Shown here: positions 56,311 to 64,000 of the stretch, piece after piece
Layout: the number at the start of each line of letters is the position of its first letter
How positions within the stretch are numbered: position 1 is the first letter of the stretch
NCBI GenBank assembly: GCA_903945375.1
Contig: CAJAVP010000100.1
Span: 1 to 64,000 of the forward strand
DNA from: an uncultured Methylococcaceae bacterium
GTDB lineage: Bacteria > Pseudomonadota > Gammaproteobacteria > Methylococcales > Methylomonadaceae
Length of the DNA stretch: 64,000 nucleotides
Direction of reading: 5' to 3'
Notes under the pieces: generated by a model
What the model was told of the DNA's origin: nothing
What the model saw: only the letters and a program-made list of their open reading frames with translations
The model's database searches: none
Position numbers and translations under genes: made by a program

Positions 56311-57558
56311 ATGTTTAAACCTTTAATTTTTTATATTGGCTTGCGCTACACGCGAGCAGAGCGGCGTACGCAATTTATTTCCTTTGTAACCCTCGCCTCC
56401 ATTTTAGGCATTGCCTTAAGCGTGACCGCATTGATTACGGTACTGTCCGTGATGAATGGGTTTGTTGATGAAATTAGCGAACGGATGTTGAGCATGACGG
56501 CTCACGCCACGGTTACTGGCAAATACGGGCAATTAGATAATTGGCAGTCCTTAGATCAAAAAATCCAGGGCTTTCCACATGTCCAAAGTGCCGCGCCATT
56601 TATCAACGGACAAGTGATGATTAATGCCGATCGGCGCGTGAGCGGTACGGTGATCACTGGCGTTTTACCGGATGCTGAAGCGCGTGTCTCAGAAGTTGCC
56701 GATAAAATGCAGGTCGGCAAACTCGCCGATTTACAAGCAGGCAATTACAGCATTGTCTTAGGTGCTGAATTAGCAACGTACTTAGGTGTTTTGGTTGGCG
56801 ATAAAATCACCGTTATTACGCCGCAAGTTTCAGCAACTCCGGCTGGGGTTGTGCCTAGAATGCGCCGATTTACTGTGGTGGGTATTTTTAAAGTGGGCAT
56901 GTATGAATACGATCGTAATATGGCCTTTATTCACTTAGATGATGCCGCCAAATTATTCCGCATGGACAATGCGGTGTCGGCGTTACGCATTAAAGTCGAT
57001 AATTTACTCAATGCACCAGAAATCACCCAAGACTTGGCGACCGCATTGTATCAAGACTATCGCGTCAGCGATTGGACGATGGCGCATGATAATTTCTTTC
57101 AAGCCATAAAAATGGAAAAGCGTGTCATGTCGATTATCTTATTATTGATGGTTGCCGTGGCGGCTTTTAATATCGTCTCCACTTTAATTATGGTGGTAAC
57201 CGATAAGCGCGGGGATATTGCTATTCTTAAAACCCAAGGCTTGACTTCAGCTTCTGTAATGGGCATTTTTATGGTGTTAGGCACGGTTATCGGTATCGTG
57301 GGTACTTTATTGGGAACGGTTGCTGGTGTGCTATTGGCGTTAAATGTTGCCGATTTGATCAAGTCTATCGAAAATGCCTTTCACATCAAATTTTTGTCCG
57401 CGCAAGTCTATTACATCAGTGATTTGCCTTCTAAATTGATCTGGACAGATGTTTATGTGATTGCCGGTATGGCATTTTTATTATCATTATGCGCGACGAT
57501 TTATCCCGCTTGGCAGGCTGCCAAAATAAACCCGGCGGAGGTATTGCGATATGAATGA
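56311..57558 (+). CDS. lolC: Lipoprotein-releasing system permease LolC/LolE
   Basis: A 415-residue inner-membrane protein of the FtsX/MacB type: one N-terminal helix (about 25-48), a periplasmic loop (about 50-265) and three C-terminal helices (about 270-410). It extracts outer-membrane lipoproteins from the inner membrane for LolA. Its stop overlaps lolD by eight bases. Only one LolC/E-type gene is present, so the complex is probably a homodimer (LolF-type arrangement). Confidence 0.92.
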   Translation: MFKPLIFYIGLRYTRAERRTQFISFVTLASILGIALSVTALITVLSVMNGFVDEISERMLSMTAHATVTGKYGQLDNWQSLDQKIQGFPHVQSAAPFINGQVMINADRRVSGTVITGVLPDAEARVSEVADKMQVGKLADLQAGNYSIVLGAELATYLGVLVGDKITVITPQVSATPAGVVPRMRRFTVVGIFKVGMYEYDRNMAFIHLDDAAKLFRMDNAVSALRIKVDNLLNAPEITQDLATALYQDYRVSDWTMAHDNFFQAIKMEKRVMSIILLLMVAVAAFNIVSTLIMVVTDKRGDIAILKTQGLTSASVMGIFMVLGTVIGIVGTLLGTVAGVLLALNVADLIKSIENAFHIKFLSAQVYYISDLPSKLIWTDVYVIAGMAFLLSLCATIYPAWQAAKINPAEVLRYE

Positions 57559-58237
57559 GCCAGCTATCTTAATGTGCCAGCAATTAACCAAACGTTATCA
57601 GCAAGGCGAACTCAATGTTGAGGTTTTAAAAGGTGTCAATTTGACGATTGGCTCGGGTGAACGGGTTGCTATTATGGGCGCATCCGGTTCAGGCAAAAGC
57701 ACCTTATTGCATTTGTTGGGTGGTTTAGATAGACCTAGCAGTGGCGACGTGGTGCTGGATGGCGTGAATATAAACAAGGTGAGTGCCAACAAACTGGCCG
57801 CTTTAAGAAATCGTTCATTAGGCTTCATTTACCAGTCACATCATTTGTTGGGTGAATTTACCGTCCTAGAAAATGTCGCCATGCCCTTGTTAATTGCAGG
57901 TAAAACGGTAAAAGAGGCGCGTAACCAAGCCGAAAAATTATTAACACGCGTTGGTTTAGGGCATCGAATTGTCCATAAACCCGGTGAATTATCGGGTGGT
58001 GAAAGGCAACGCGCAGCGGTTGCACGCGCTTTGATTAACCAACCTGCGTTGATTTTGGCGGATGAACCAACCGGCAATCTGGATAGCAAAACCGCCGAGC
58101 AAGTTTATCAATTAATGCTAGAGTTAAATCAAGAGTTGAATGTTAGTTTTTTGGTTGTTACTCATGACCATGAGTTGGCGACTAAAATGGAACGGGTTTT
58201 ACATATGGAAGATGGTTTGATTGTTGGTGATCTTTAA
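57551..58237 (+). CDS. lolD: Lipoprotein-releasing system ATPase LolD
   Basis: A 228-residue ABC ATPase with Walker A GASGSGKST (43-51), signature LSGGERQR near 147 and Walker B ILADEPTGNLD. It powers the LolC permease, whose gene it overlaps. Confidence 0.96.
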   Translation: MNEPAILMCQQLTKRYQQGELNVEVLKGVNLTIGSGERVAIMGASGSGKSTLLHLLGGLDRPSSGDVVLDGVNINKVSANKLAALRNRSLGFIYQSHHLLGEFTVLENVAMPLLIAGKTVKEARNQAEKLLTRVGLGHRIVHKPGELSGGERQRAAVARALINQPALILADEPTGNLDSKTAEQVYQLMLELNQELNVSFLVVTHDHELATKMERVLHMEDGLIVGDL

Positions 58238-58291
58238 GTGCAACATAAAATACTTTCTTTAAAATTTTACTTTTCAGCCTGAGAGAATACG

Positions 58292-59329
58292 ATGGATATC
58301 AGTGAGTTATTGGCTTTTTCGGTAAAAAACAAAGCATCTGATTTACATTTATCAGCCGGCTTACCTCCTATGATTCGAGTTGACGGGGATATACGTCGAA
58401 TTAATATTCCCGCACTCGATCATAAAGAAGTCCATGCGTTGATCTATGACATCATGAATGACAAACAACGACGTGATTATGAAGAATTTTTAGAAACCGA
58501 TTTTTCATTTGAATTACCCGGTGTGGCACGATTTCGTGTGAATGCATTTAATCAGGAACGCGGTTCGGCTGGTGTGTTTAGGACGATTCCCTCTAAGGTT
58601 CTTAGCTTACAAGATTTGAATGCACCTAAATTTTTTGAAGAACTTTGTAAAAAACCTCGCGGTTTGATTTTAGTCACAGGTCCTACTGGCTCAGGAAAAT
58701 CAACAACGCTGGCGGCGATGATTAATCATATTAATAATAACGATTATGCTCATATCCTAACCGTTGAAGACCCGATTGAGTTTGTACATGAGAGCCAAAA
58801 ATGTTTGATTAACCAACGTGAAGTACACCGTGATACGCTGGGTTTTAGCGAGGCATTGCGCTCGGCATTACGGGAAGATCCAGACATTATCCTCGTCGGT
58901 GAAATGCGCGATTTAGAAACTATTCGCTTAGCCTTAACCGCAGCAGAAACGGGACATCTAGTATTTGGTACTTTACATACGACCTCCGCCGCAAAAACAA
59001 TCGACCGTATTATCGACGTTTTTCCAGCTGCTGAAAAAGATATGATCCGCTCTATGCTATCCGAATCGCTACAAGCGGTTATTTCTCAAGCTTTATTGAA
59101 AAAAACCGGTGGTGGTCGAATTGCCGCTCATGAAATTATGGTGGGAACCTCAGCAATCCGAAACCTCATTCGTGAAGCGAAGGTTCCGCAGATGTATTCT
59201 GCCATTCAATCTGGGCGTAAAGACGGGATGCAAACCTTAGATCAAAATTTAAAAGAGTTGGTAGACAAAGGCTTGGTCGCCGCTAAAATAGCAATAACAA
59301 AAGCGGTAAATAAAGATTTGTTTTTATAA
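58292..59329 (+). CDS. pilT: Type IV pilus retraction ATPase PilT
   Basis: A 345-residue hexameric ATPase. Walker A GPTGSGKS (130-137), the Asp box and Walker B ILVGEMRDLET, the His box, and the C-terminal AIRNLIREAK motif required for retraction are present. PilT depolymerises pili in twitching motility. Followed after 13 bases by pilU, the usual pair. Confidence 0.97.
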   Translation: MDISELLAFSVKNKASDLHLSAGLPPMIRVDGDIRRINIPALDHKEVHALIYDIMNDKQRRDYEEFLETDFSFELPGVARFRVNAFNQERGSAGVFRTIPSKVLSLQDLNAPKFFEELCKKPRGLILVTGPTGSGKSTTLAAMINHINNNDYAHILTVEDPIEFVHESQKCLINQREVHRDTLGFSEALRSALREDPDIILVGEMRDLETIRLALTAAETGHLVFGTLHTTSAAKTIDRIIDVFPAAEKDMIRSMLSESLQAVISQALLKKTGGGRIAAHEIMVGTSAIRNLIREAKVPQMYSAIQSGRKDGMQTLDQNLKELVDKGLVAAKIAITKAVNKDLFL

Positions 59330-59342
59330 CTTTTAGCGAATT

Positions 59343-60509
59343 ATGGACATTAATCCTATTCTCGACCCCATCCTTGAGTTGATGGTGAAAAAAAAAGCCT
59401 CTGACCTTTTTATTACGGCTGGACGTGCGCCTACGATTAAAGTAGATGGTAGTTTGGTGGAGATTTCCAAAACGCCATTATCTGCCGATCAAGCGTTAAA
59501 GTTTGTTAAGAGCATCATGAATACTCGGCAAATCAATGAGTTCGAGAACACAAAAGAGTGTCAGTTTGCGATTGGTATCAAAAACATGGGGCGCTTTCGG
59601 ATTAGTGCGTTTACACAACGCGATGCAGCCGGTATGGTGTTGCGACGTATTGAAAATGAAATACCGGATACCGATACGCTGAATTTACCGCCTATTTTGA
59701 ATCAATTGATTATGGAAAAACGCGGTTTACTTTTGATAGTTGGGGGGACTGGGACGGGTAAATCGACATCTTTGGCTTCGTTGATTAAGTACCGTAACCA
59801 AAACAGTAGTGGACATATCATCACGATTGAAGACCCGATTGAATTTCAGCATCATCATTTAGGCTGTATTATCACTCAACGCGAAGTGGGCATTGACACC
59901 GAGTCCTATGAGATTGCTCTTAAAAATACCTTACGCCAAGCGCCTGATGTTATTTTAATCGGTGAAGTCAGGTCGCGCGAAACCATGCAAAATGCCATCA
60001 CGTTTGCAGAAACTGGGCATTTGTGTCTGACTACGCTACATGCTAATAATGCTAACCAAGCCCTTGATCGAATTTTACATTTCTTCCCAGAAGAGATGCA
60101 CAGTCAGTTGTTAATGGATTTATCGTTGAATTTGCGGGCTATTGTCGCCCAGCAATTGATTCGACGGGTCGATGGTGCGGGTCGATATCCTGCCGTGGAA
60201 ATTTTGATTAATACGCCTTTAGCAAAAGATTTTATCCGTAAAGGCGAGATACACAAGCTCAAAGAGTTGATGAAGTCCTCGCGAGAATTGGGTATGCAAA
60301 CCTTTGATCAAGCTCTATTTGATTTATATAAAGCAGGTAAAATTGGCTATGAAGACGCGCTGGATTCGGCAGATTCTCGGAATGAAATACGACTGATGAT
60401 TAAATTAGATTCTGATAATGCTGGCGATTTTGAAAAGTCAGAGATGTTATTAACCGAATCGGACATGGATAGTAGTTTTTATAAGTTTTCTAGCAAACCC
60501 AAATTTTAA
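59343..60509 (+). CDS. pilU: PilT-like retraction ATPase PilU
   Basis: A 388-residue PilT paralogue. Walker A GGTGTGKS (134-141) and ILIGEVRSRET. The C-terminal extension beyond PilT, low in conserved motifs, is typical of PilU. Supports PilT-dependent retraction. Other pilus assembly genes are not in the window. Confidence 0.95.
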   Translation: MDINPILDPILELMVKKKASDLFITAGRAPTIKVDGSLVEISKTPLSADQALKFVKSIMNTRQINEFENTKECQFAIGIKNMGRFRISAFTQRDAAGMVLRRIENEIPDTDTLNLPPILNQLIMEKRGLLLIVGGTGTGKSTSLASLIKYRNQNSSGHIITIEDPIEFQHHHLGCIITQREVGIDTESYEIALKNTLRQAPDVILIGEVRSRETMQNAITFAETGHLCLTTLHANNANQALDRILHFFPEEMHSQLLMDLSLNLRAIVAQQLIRRVDGAGRYPAVEILINTPLAKDFIRKGEIHKLKELMKSSRELGMQTFDQALFDLYKAGKIGYEDALDSADSRNEIRLMIKLDSDNAGDFEKSEMLLTESDMDSSFYKFSSKPKF

Positions 60510-60517
60510 ACAATAGT

Positions 60518-61297
60518 ATGATGACATCCAAGTTACAGATTATCTCACTCCCTGTTCTCAGTGATAATTACATTCACTTGATTCATGACCCAGATTCTGG
60601 TGATACGGCAGTGGTTGATCCCGCTGAAGCGCAACCGGTTTTGGCCTGTTTAAAAACACAGGGATGGTCGCTTAAATTTATTTTAAATACACATCACCAT
60701 TACGATCATATTGACGGTAATTCTGTATTGCAGCGGGAGACCGGTTGTCAGTTGTACGCAAATGGTGCGGATAAACATCGAATACCCGGTATCAATTACT
60801 TGCTGACGGAAAATGCTACGTTCAACCTAGGGCAACATCCCATTCAAGTGATCAGCACACCGGGGCATACCAGTGGACATATCGTCTTTTATTTTCCTGA
60901 CGATGCACTACTATTTTGCGGCGATACCTTATTCGGTATGGGCTGTGGTCGTTTATTTGAAGGCAGTGCCGAGCAGCTTTGGCAATCTTTGCAAAAATTA
61001 AAAACCTTACCGCGCAATACACAGATGTATTGTGCTCATGAATACACACTGGCTAATGGTCGATTTGCCATGACGGTTGAGCCAAGTAATCAAGCTTTAC
61101 AGCACAGGATGATGCAAGTAAAGCAGCTTCGAGAAAATCAACAAGCCACTGTTCCTTCCAGCCTTGCCGATGAATTGGCAACAAATCCTTTTTTACGAGA
61201 AGACAGTCCTGCGATCCAAGCACAATTAGGTTTAATCGGTGAAGATCCCGTGGTGATTTTTGCTCGTGTACGAAGCCTAAAAGATCAATTTAAGTAG
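60518..61297 (+). CDS. gloB: Hydroxyacylglutathione hydrolase (glyoxalase II)
   Basis: A 259-residue metallo-beta-lactamase-fold hydrolase with the metal motif THHHYDH (58-64), further metal ligands in GHTSGH and CGDTLF, and HEYT in the C-terminal helical domain. It hydrolyses S-lactoylglutathione to lactate and glutathione. A second ATG three bases later is an equally possible start. Eight bases after pilU. Confidence 0.95.
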   Translation: MMTSKLQIISLPVLSDNYIHLIHDPDSGDTAVVDPAEAQPVLACLKTQGWSLKFILNTHHHYDHIDGNSVLQRETGCQLYANGADKHRIPGINYLLTENATFNLGQHPIQVISTPGHTSGHIVFYFPDDALLFCGDTLFGMGCGRLFEGSAEQLWQSLQKLKTLPRNTQMYCAHEYTLANGRFAMTVEPSNQALQHRMMQVKQLRENQQATVPSSLADELATNPFLREDSPAIQAQLGLIGEDPVVIFARVRSLKDQFK

Positions 61298-61336
61298 CGA
61301 GTTAGGGCGTGCTTGCAGTTGTTGATAGCGATAATG

Positions 61337-62152
61337 TTATTCGCTAGACACTCCCAAAACAACCGCGCCTGCTTTAAATAGCGCAGTTGCCGTTGCGCCA
61401 ATGGATAAATGTAAAGATTCTAGGCTTTCGTTAGTGATTGTTGAGGTGAGTGTGTCGCCCCCCGATAATTCGATAGACACTTCTGAATTGACGCCTCCCT
61501 TTTGAATACGTGTCACATTGCCTTGCAATTGATTGCGAGCGGAAAACCGATAATTTTCACAGTCGGTTATAAGGGTGATTTGTGGGGCTTTGATGAGAGC
61601 AATTACTTCACCACCGATTTTGATATTTAATTGTTCTATGGCTTCTCGGCTAACAGTTGCCACAAGAGGTTGTCCACCTTTTAAATGCATAACAACGGTT
61701 GCACACACGGAATCCATGACGACATGGGTGACTTTGCCAAAAAATTGGTTACGCGCACTAGCTCTCACAAAGAGTCTTTTCAATAAAAATAAAACGTCTT
61801 GATTGCTTGCTAGGCGTTGATTAATTTGCTCCAGAAACTGCATATGCTCTTCTTGAATATGAAGGAAGAGTTCGAGAATGGCTTTGCCGGTCGGCGTCAG
61901 TCGTGTCCCACCACCTACATGTCCACCTACTGCTGTTGAGACAAGTAACTTAGGTGAAAGATTATTGGCTCGCTCAATCATTTCCCATGCCCCTTTATAG
62001 GTTAATCCCACTTCTTTGGCGGCTTTATTAATCGAGCCGCTAGTTTGTATGGCGGCGAGTAGTTTAAACAAACGCTCACCTAGTCCACCTAATAAACGAA
62101 TTTCGCCTTTTAGTAACGGGTTGGCTATGTGTGTTTCGTGGATTTTTTTCAT
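61337..62152 (-). CDS. modE: ModE-type molybdate regulator
   Basis: A 271-residue regulator: N-terminal winged helix (about 15-110; SINKAAKEVGLTYKGAWEMIE is shown in part as SINKAAKEVGLTYKGAW) and two C-terminal MOP/TOBE molybdate-binding domains (about 135-200 and 205-270; SARNQFFGKV and SARNQLQGNV open them). On molybdate binding, ModE-type proteins repress molybdate transport and tune cofactor genes. No modABC is in the window; mobA is at 50471. The ATG at 62152 is used; a GTG at 62173 would add seven residues. Confidence 0.92.
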   Translation of the reverse strand: MKKIHETHIANPLLKGEIRLLGGLGERLFKLLAAIQTSGSINKAAKEVGLTYKGAWEMIERANNLSPKLLVSTAVGGHVGGGTRLTPTGKAILELFLHIQEEHMQFLEQINQRLASNQDVLFLLKRLFVRASARNQFFGKVTHVVMDSVCATVVMHLKGGQPLVATVSREAIEQLNIKIGGEVIALIKAPQITLITDCENYRFSARNQLQGNVTRIQKGGVNSEVSIELSGGDTLTSTITNESLESLHLSIGATATALFKAGAVVLGVSSE

Positions 62153-62217
62153 TTTAAATGGTTTGGTTAACACAATTTTTCAGTTGCGTTTGAGAAAAGA
62201 GATGATGTAACTATTAA

Positions 62218-62311
62218 CCTCCCCCTTTGAAAAAAAGGGGGATTTATCTAATAAAATCTGCCCTAAGCCTTTATGCCCTTTGGGTGCTCTTTTTCAAAGA
62301 AGGGGGGCTGA
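62218..62311. repeat. Repeat with CCCCTTTGGGTGCTCTTT module
   Basis: CCCCCTTT-GAAA-AAAGGGGG-type hairpin at about 62221-62241, then CCCTTTGGGTGCTCTTT (62276-62292), whose complement is found exactly at 40541-40557 inside the MITE-like element, and a further GGGGGGC. The right part encodes the C-terminal end of the DUF2817 protein. Confidence 0.55.
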
Positions 62312-63438
62312 ATACTTACGAGAGTATTAGTGGATTGGCGTTGTTCACAATCACTTAAAGAAACGCCACGTAATCCTTGTCTCATGACTTGCCTTGCTCG
62401 AAATAAAACCATTTCTTTCCATCCTTGGTCATCAGGGCAAAAATGATGGTGCATCAATTTTCGATGTGCGATTCGAGCCTCATCGTTATCGGCTTGAGCC
62501 CATAACCAATGATCATGTAATAGCACTTCAAATAATTCACGGGTGGGGAATGTGCCAAACTCTAAAGTGATATAACAACTGCGCTCATTCATGATCGAAT
62601 GCCAGGCATAATCGATTAAGCCAGTCTTTGGTACGGAACTGGATGTACCTAACAACGGTAGCATCACCGATGCGCCATACCAGCACTGAGCAAGTGCAGT
62701 TGCCGCGCTGTCTGGTTTATGGTCGCAAATAATCTCGCCATAACCGAATTGTCCTAGTCCGGTATGTAGATCAATAACCGCCATGTTTTTGTTTTTCAAA
62801 TCATAGCGCTGTAGTAAGTCATCAATAACTCGTCGTCCATGTGCGGGTGCTAAGCCACCAAAAAAAGGCCCTGATGGATCGGTGTATTGTCCTGCACTAA
62901 TTGCACTCTCAAAAGCCTCTCTACCTAATTGTTGTTGATAATCTGTAAAAGCTTGCCAGCGCTGCTGTGCATCGAGCATAAATAACGAAGCTCGTAAGGC
63001 ATCGTAACCGGCATTAACGGGTAAGGGTTTTGAAAAATCAACAACGTTGCGATTTAAATCAACACCATCGCAGTCACAACGACGATACCAAGCATAGCCC
63101 CAAGGTGTTAAAGCATGAATCATTAACAGAGCCGTTTTTTTAGGCAAGCTAACTTCCCCAGATGTCAGTAAACGTAGCCAATCTAATTCAATCGCATTGC
63201 CCGCAAAGCCTTCAATGCCATGTGTTCCGCTGATGATAACGAGCAAGTTGCACGCATCCTCTGCGCCTATCCAGGCTGTATCAGTTATTAATGTTTCTCC
63301 ATCGGGTCCTTCACCCAAACATTGGTAGGGCAAATAATGTACGGGATAGCTTAATTGACTGAGTTGGTGTAGCCAGCGATGTCGACCAACGGCATAGCTG
63401 GCTGAAAAGAGTTCGGTATCAAGCTGGTCTAAAGGCAT
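62263..63438 (-). CDS. DUF2817 / M14-like carboxypeptidase-type protein
   Basis: A 391-residue cytosolic protein of the zinc-carboxypeptidase fold: SGTHGIEGFAGNAIEL (His and Glu ligands), RRCDCDGVDLNRN and DLHTGLGQFG (the third zinc His) are in the expected order. The DUF2817 family is of uncertain substrate. Start: ATG 63438 with AAGGT upstream; the frame continues to 63612 through a repeat and is not coding there. The last 15 or so residues (IQPPFFEKEHPKGIKA) are encoded by a dispersed repeat, suggesting that insertion replaced the original end. Confidence 0.82.
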   Translation of the reverse strand: MPLDQLDTELFSASYAVGRHRWLHQLSQLSYPVHYLPYQCLGEGPDGETLITDTAWIGAEDACNLLVIISGTHGIEGFAGNAIELDWLRLLTSGEVSLPKKTALLMIHALTPWGYAWYRRCDCDGVDLNRNVVDFSKPLPVNAGYDALRASLFMLDAQQRWQAFTDYQQQLGREAFESAISAGQYTDPSGPFFGGLAPAHGRRVIDDLLQRYDLKNKNMAVIDLHTGLGQFGYGEIICDHKPDSAATALAQCWYGASVMLPLLGTSSSVPKTGLIDYAWHSIMNERSCYITLEFGTFPTRELFEVLLHDHWLWAQADNDEARIAHRKLMHHHFCPDDQGWKEMVLFRARQVMRQGLRGVSLSDCEQRQSTNTLVSIQPPFFEKEHPKGIKA

Positions 63439-63787
63439 AATATGACCTTGGTCTGTTTGTGAGTTGTGTTGATAGTTTAACCGTGTTGAAACGCTTGTTG
63501 CCACTCTTGCCCATAAATTGTTTAGGTTTGTGATATTTTTAAGCTTAGGAGCATGAACAACTGTGTGCGACTGGAGTACTTTAGGCAAAGCCTGCACGCC
63601 GACTATTGGCAACTTACCTAAGTGATTCCGTGCTCATTCCTTAGCATGGATGAAAAAGTATGTTTATTTAACATTTTGAGCTATATACTTAGTCGTTGTT
63701 TTATTGGTTAATTTAATAGATGATTGCCTATTGTCCGTTTTGCTTTTATTTCAATGAAATTAAGTTTTTTTACTTTTCTTTAAACAC
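63439..63787. other. Intergenic region with repeat copy B
   Basis: About 350 bases, containing the repeat at 63547-63641 and AT-rich DNA upstream of the final partial ORF. No gene seen. Confidence 0.5.
63547..63641. repeat. Intergenic repeat (copy B of the 38616 family)
   Basis: A shorter version of the element at 38616-38750 in the same orientation. Shared blocks: GTGAACAAC-like start, GGAGT, TTTAGGC-AAGCC, GACTATTGGCAACTT, CCTAAGT, GATTCC and GCTCATTCCTTA. The middle lacks the GCATTGCAGGCATCAACA part of copy A. Confidence 0.6.
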
Positions 63788-64000
63788 ATGCGCCTGACAA
63801 TACTAGCAAGTCTATTTTTGGTTGCTCTATTCAGTTTTTTGCTGCTGATTCTTAGCCATTTTTTCCCCACAATAACTTTTCCCAAAGAAAGTCTATTAGT
63901 GATGAATGGGGTTACGAATATTGCTCTGTTGGTGGTTTTTTACCTAAAAACTCAAGAAAAGCCAGTTCAGCCCCCCCCCGTTTCGATGAATCATCCTCTG
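63788..64000 (+). CDS. Partial membrane protein running off the window end
   Basis: 71 codons from ATG 63788 without a stop at the window edge. Two hydrophobic segments (about 3-26 and 42-52), then a polar part with a run of three prolines (PVQPPPV) encoded by nine consecutive C. No family recognised; the C-terminal part is outside the window. Confidence 0.6.
   Translation, partial: MRLTILASLFLVALFSFLLLILSHFFPTITFPKESLLVMNGVTNIALLVVFYLKTQEKPVQPPPVSMNHPL

Noticed and set aside
63439-63612. N-terminal extension of the DUF2817 protein
   Set aside because: It is read through repeat copy B and lacks a ribosome site; the ATG at 63438 fits the family.
1-64000. tRNA, rRNA, CRISPR array, intact IS or prophage
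   Set aside because: None could be found by eye on either strand; covariance-model searches were not possible.

Overview
The window looks like the chromosome of an AT-leaning gammaproteobacterium. Several gene orders match those of Escherichia coli and Pseudomonas: rhlB/trxA/rho, gpmI-envC-ctp, yibN-secB-gpsA, miaB-ybeZ-ybeY-ybeX, lolC-lolD and pilT-pilU. The copper-handling genes and a cluster of secreted proteins would suit a Methylococcales-type methanotroph. That placement is an inference from family resemblance, because no methane monooxygenase or other diagnostic gene lies in the window.

Layout. 1-582: a possible sigma-54-driven small RNA ending in a strong terminator. 583-2972: a circularly permuted ATP-grasp / alpha-E pair. 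3259-6573 (minus): yajQ and a Fur-boxed feoABC ferrous iron operon. 7071-8872: a sulfotransferase, an HU-like protein and an unknown protein, separated by intergenic repeats. 9027-12197: rho and trxA facing rhlB. 12145-15276: grpH-like nucleotidase, nudE, an orphan batD and a 45-residue membrane protein. 15397-21409 (minus): a close-packed run gpmI, envC, ctp, yigZ, zapE with a possible attenuator before gpmI. 21891-23860: rhodanese, secB, gpsA. 24165-30130: a CheB-CheR-PAS protein whose 5' coding end is an octanucleotide tandem repeat, a PAS protein without an output domain, a truncated DUF3782 relic, and trhP.

30641-38523 is the most distinctive region. It begins behind a sigma-54-like element and encodes only exported proteins. 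These are a protein predicted to mature with an N-terminal His, an STN-HEAT protein, three tandem paralogues (two predicted to start with His), a TlpA-like thioredoxin, a DUF4266 lipoprotein with a Gly/Cys tail, a fused double outer-membrane barrel rich in His and Met, and a secreted protein of unknown family. I read it as a candidate envelope metal (probably copper) binding or redox system. The sequence does not prove this.

38801-45852: a TPR-like protein, a cupin, fdxA, a MITE-like element, then miaB-ybeZ-ybeY-ybeX and a dicarboxylate symporter. 45970-50463: a copper transport set with a metal-binding peptide, a small membrane protein, an HMA-like protein, a Cu(+)-type P-ATPase and a TauE/SafE-like protein. 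50471-55352 (minus): mobA and a MASE1-PAS-GAF-GGDEF-EAL receptor split in two by an apparent one-base frameshift. 55869-61297: fur, lolC, lolD, pilT, pilU, gloB. 61337-63438 (minus): modE and a DUF2817 peptidase-like gene whose 3' end lies in a repeat. A truncated membrane ORF runs off the right end.

Intergenic DNA carries several repeat families with shared modules: MITE-like elements with inverted termini, REP-like palindromes and a perfect 20-bp palindrome. No tRNA, rRNA, CRISPR array, intact transposase or prophage was seen.
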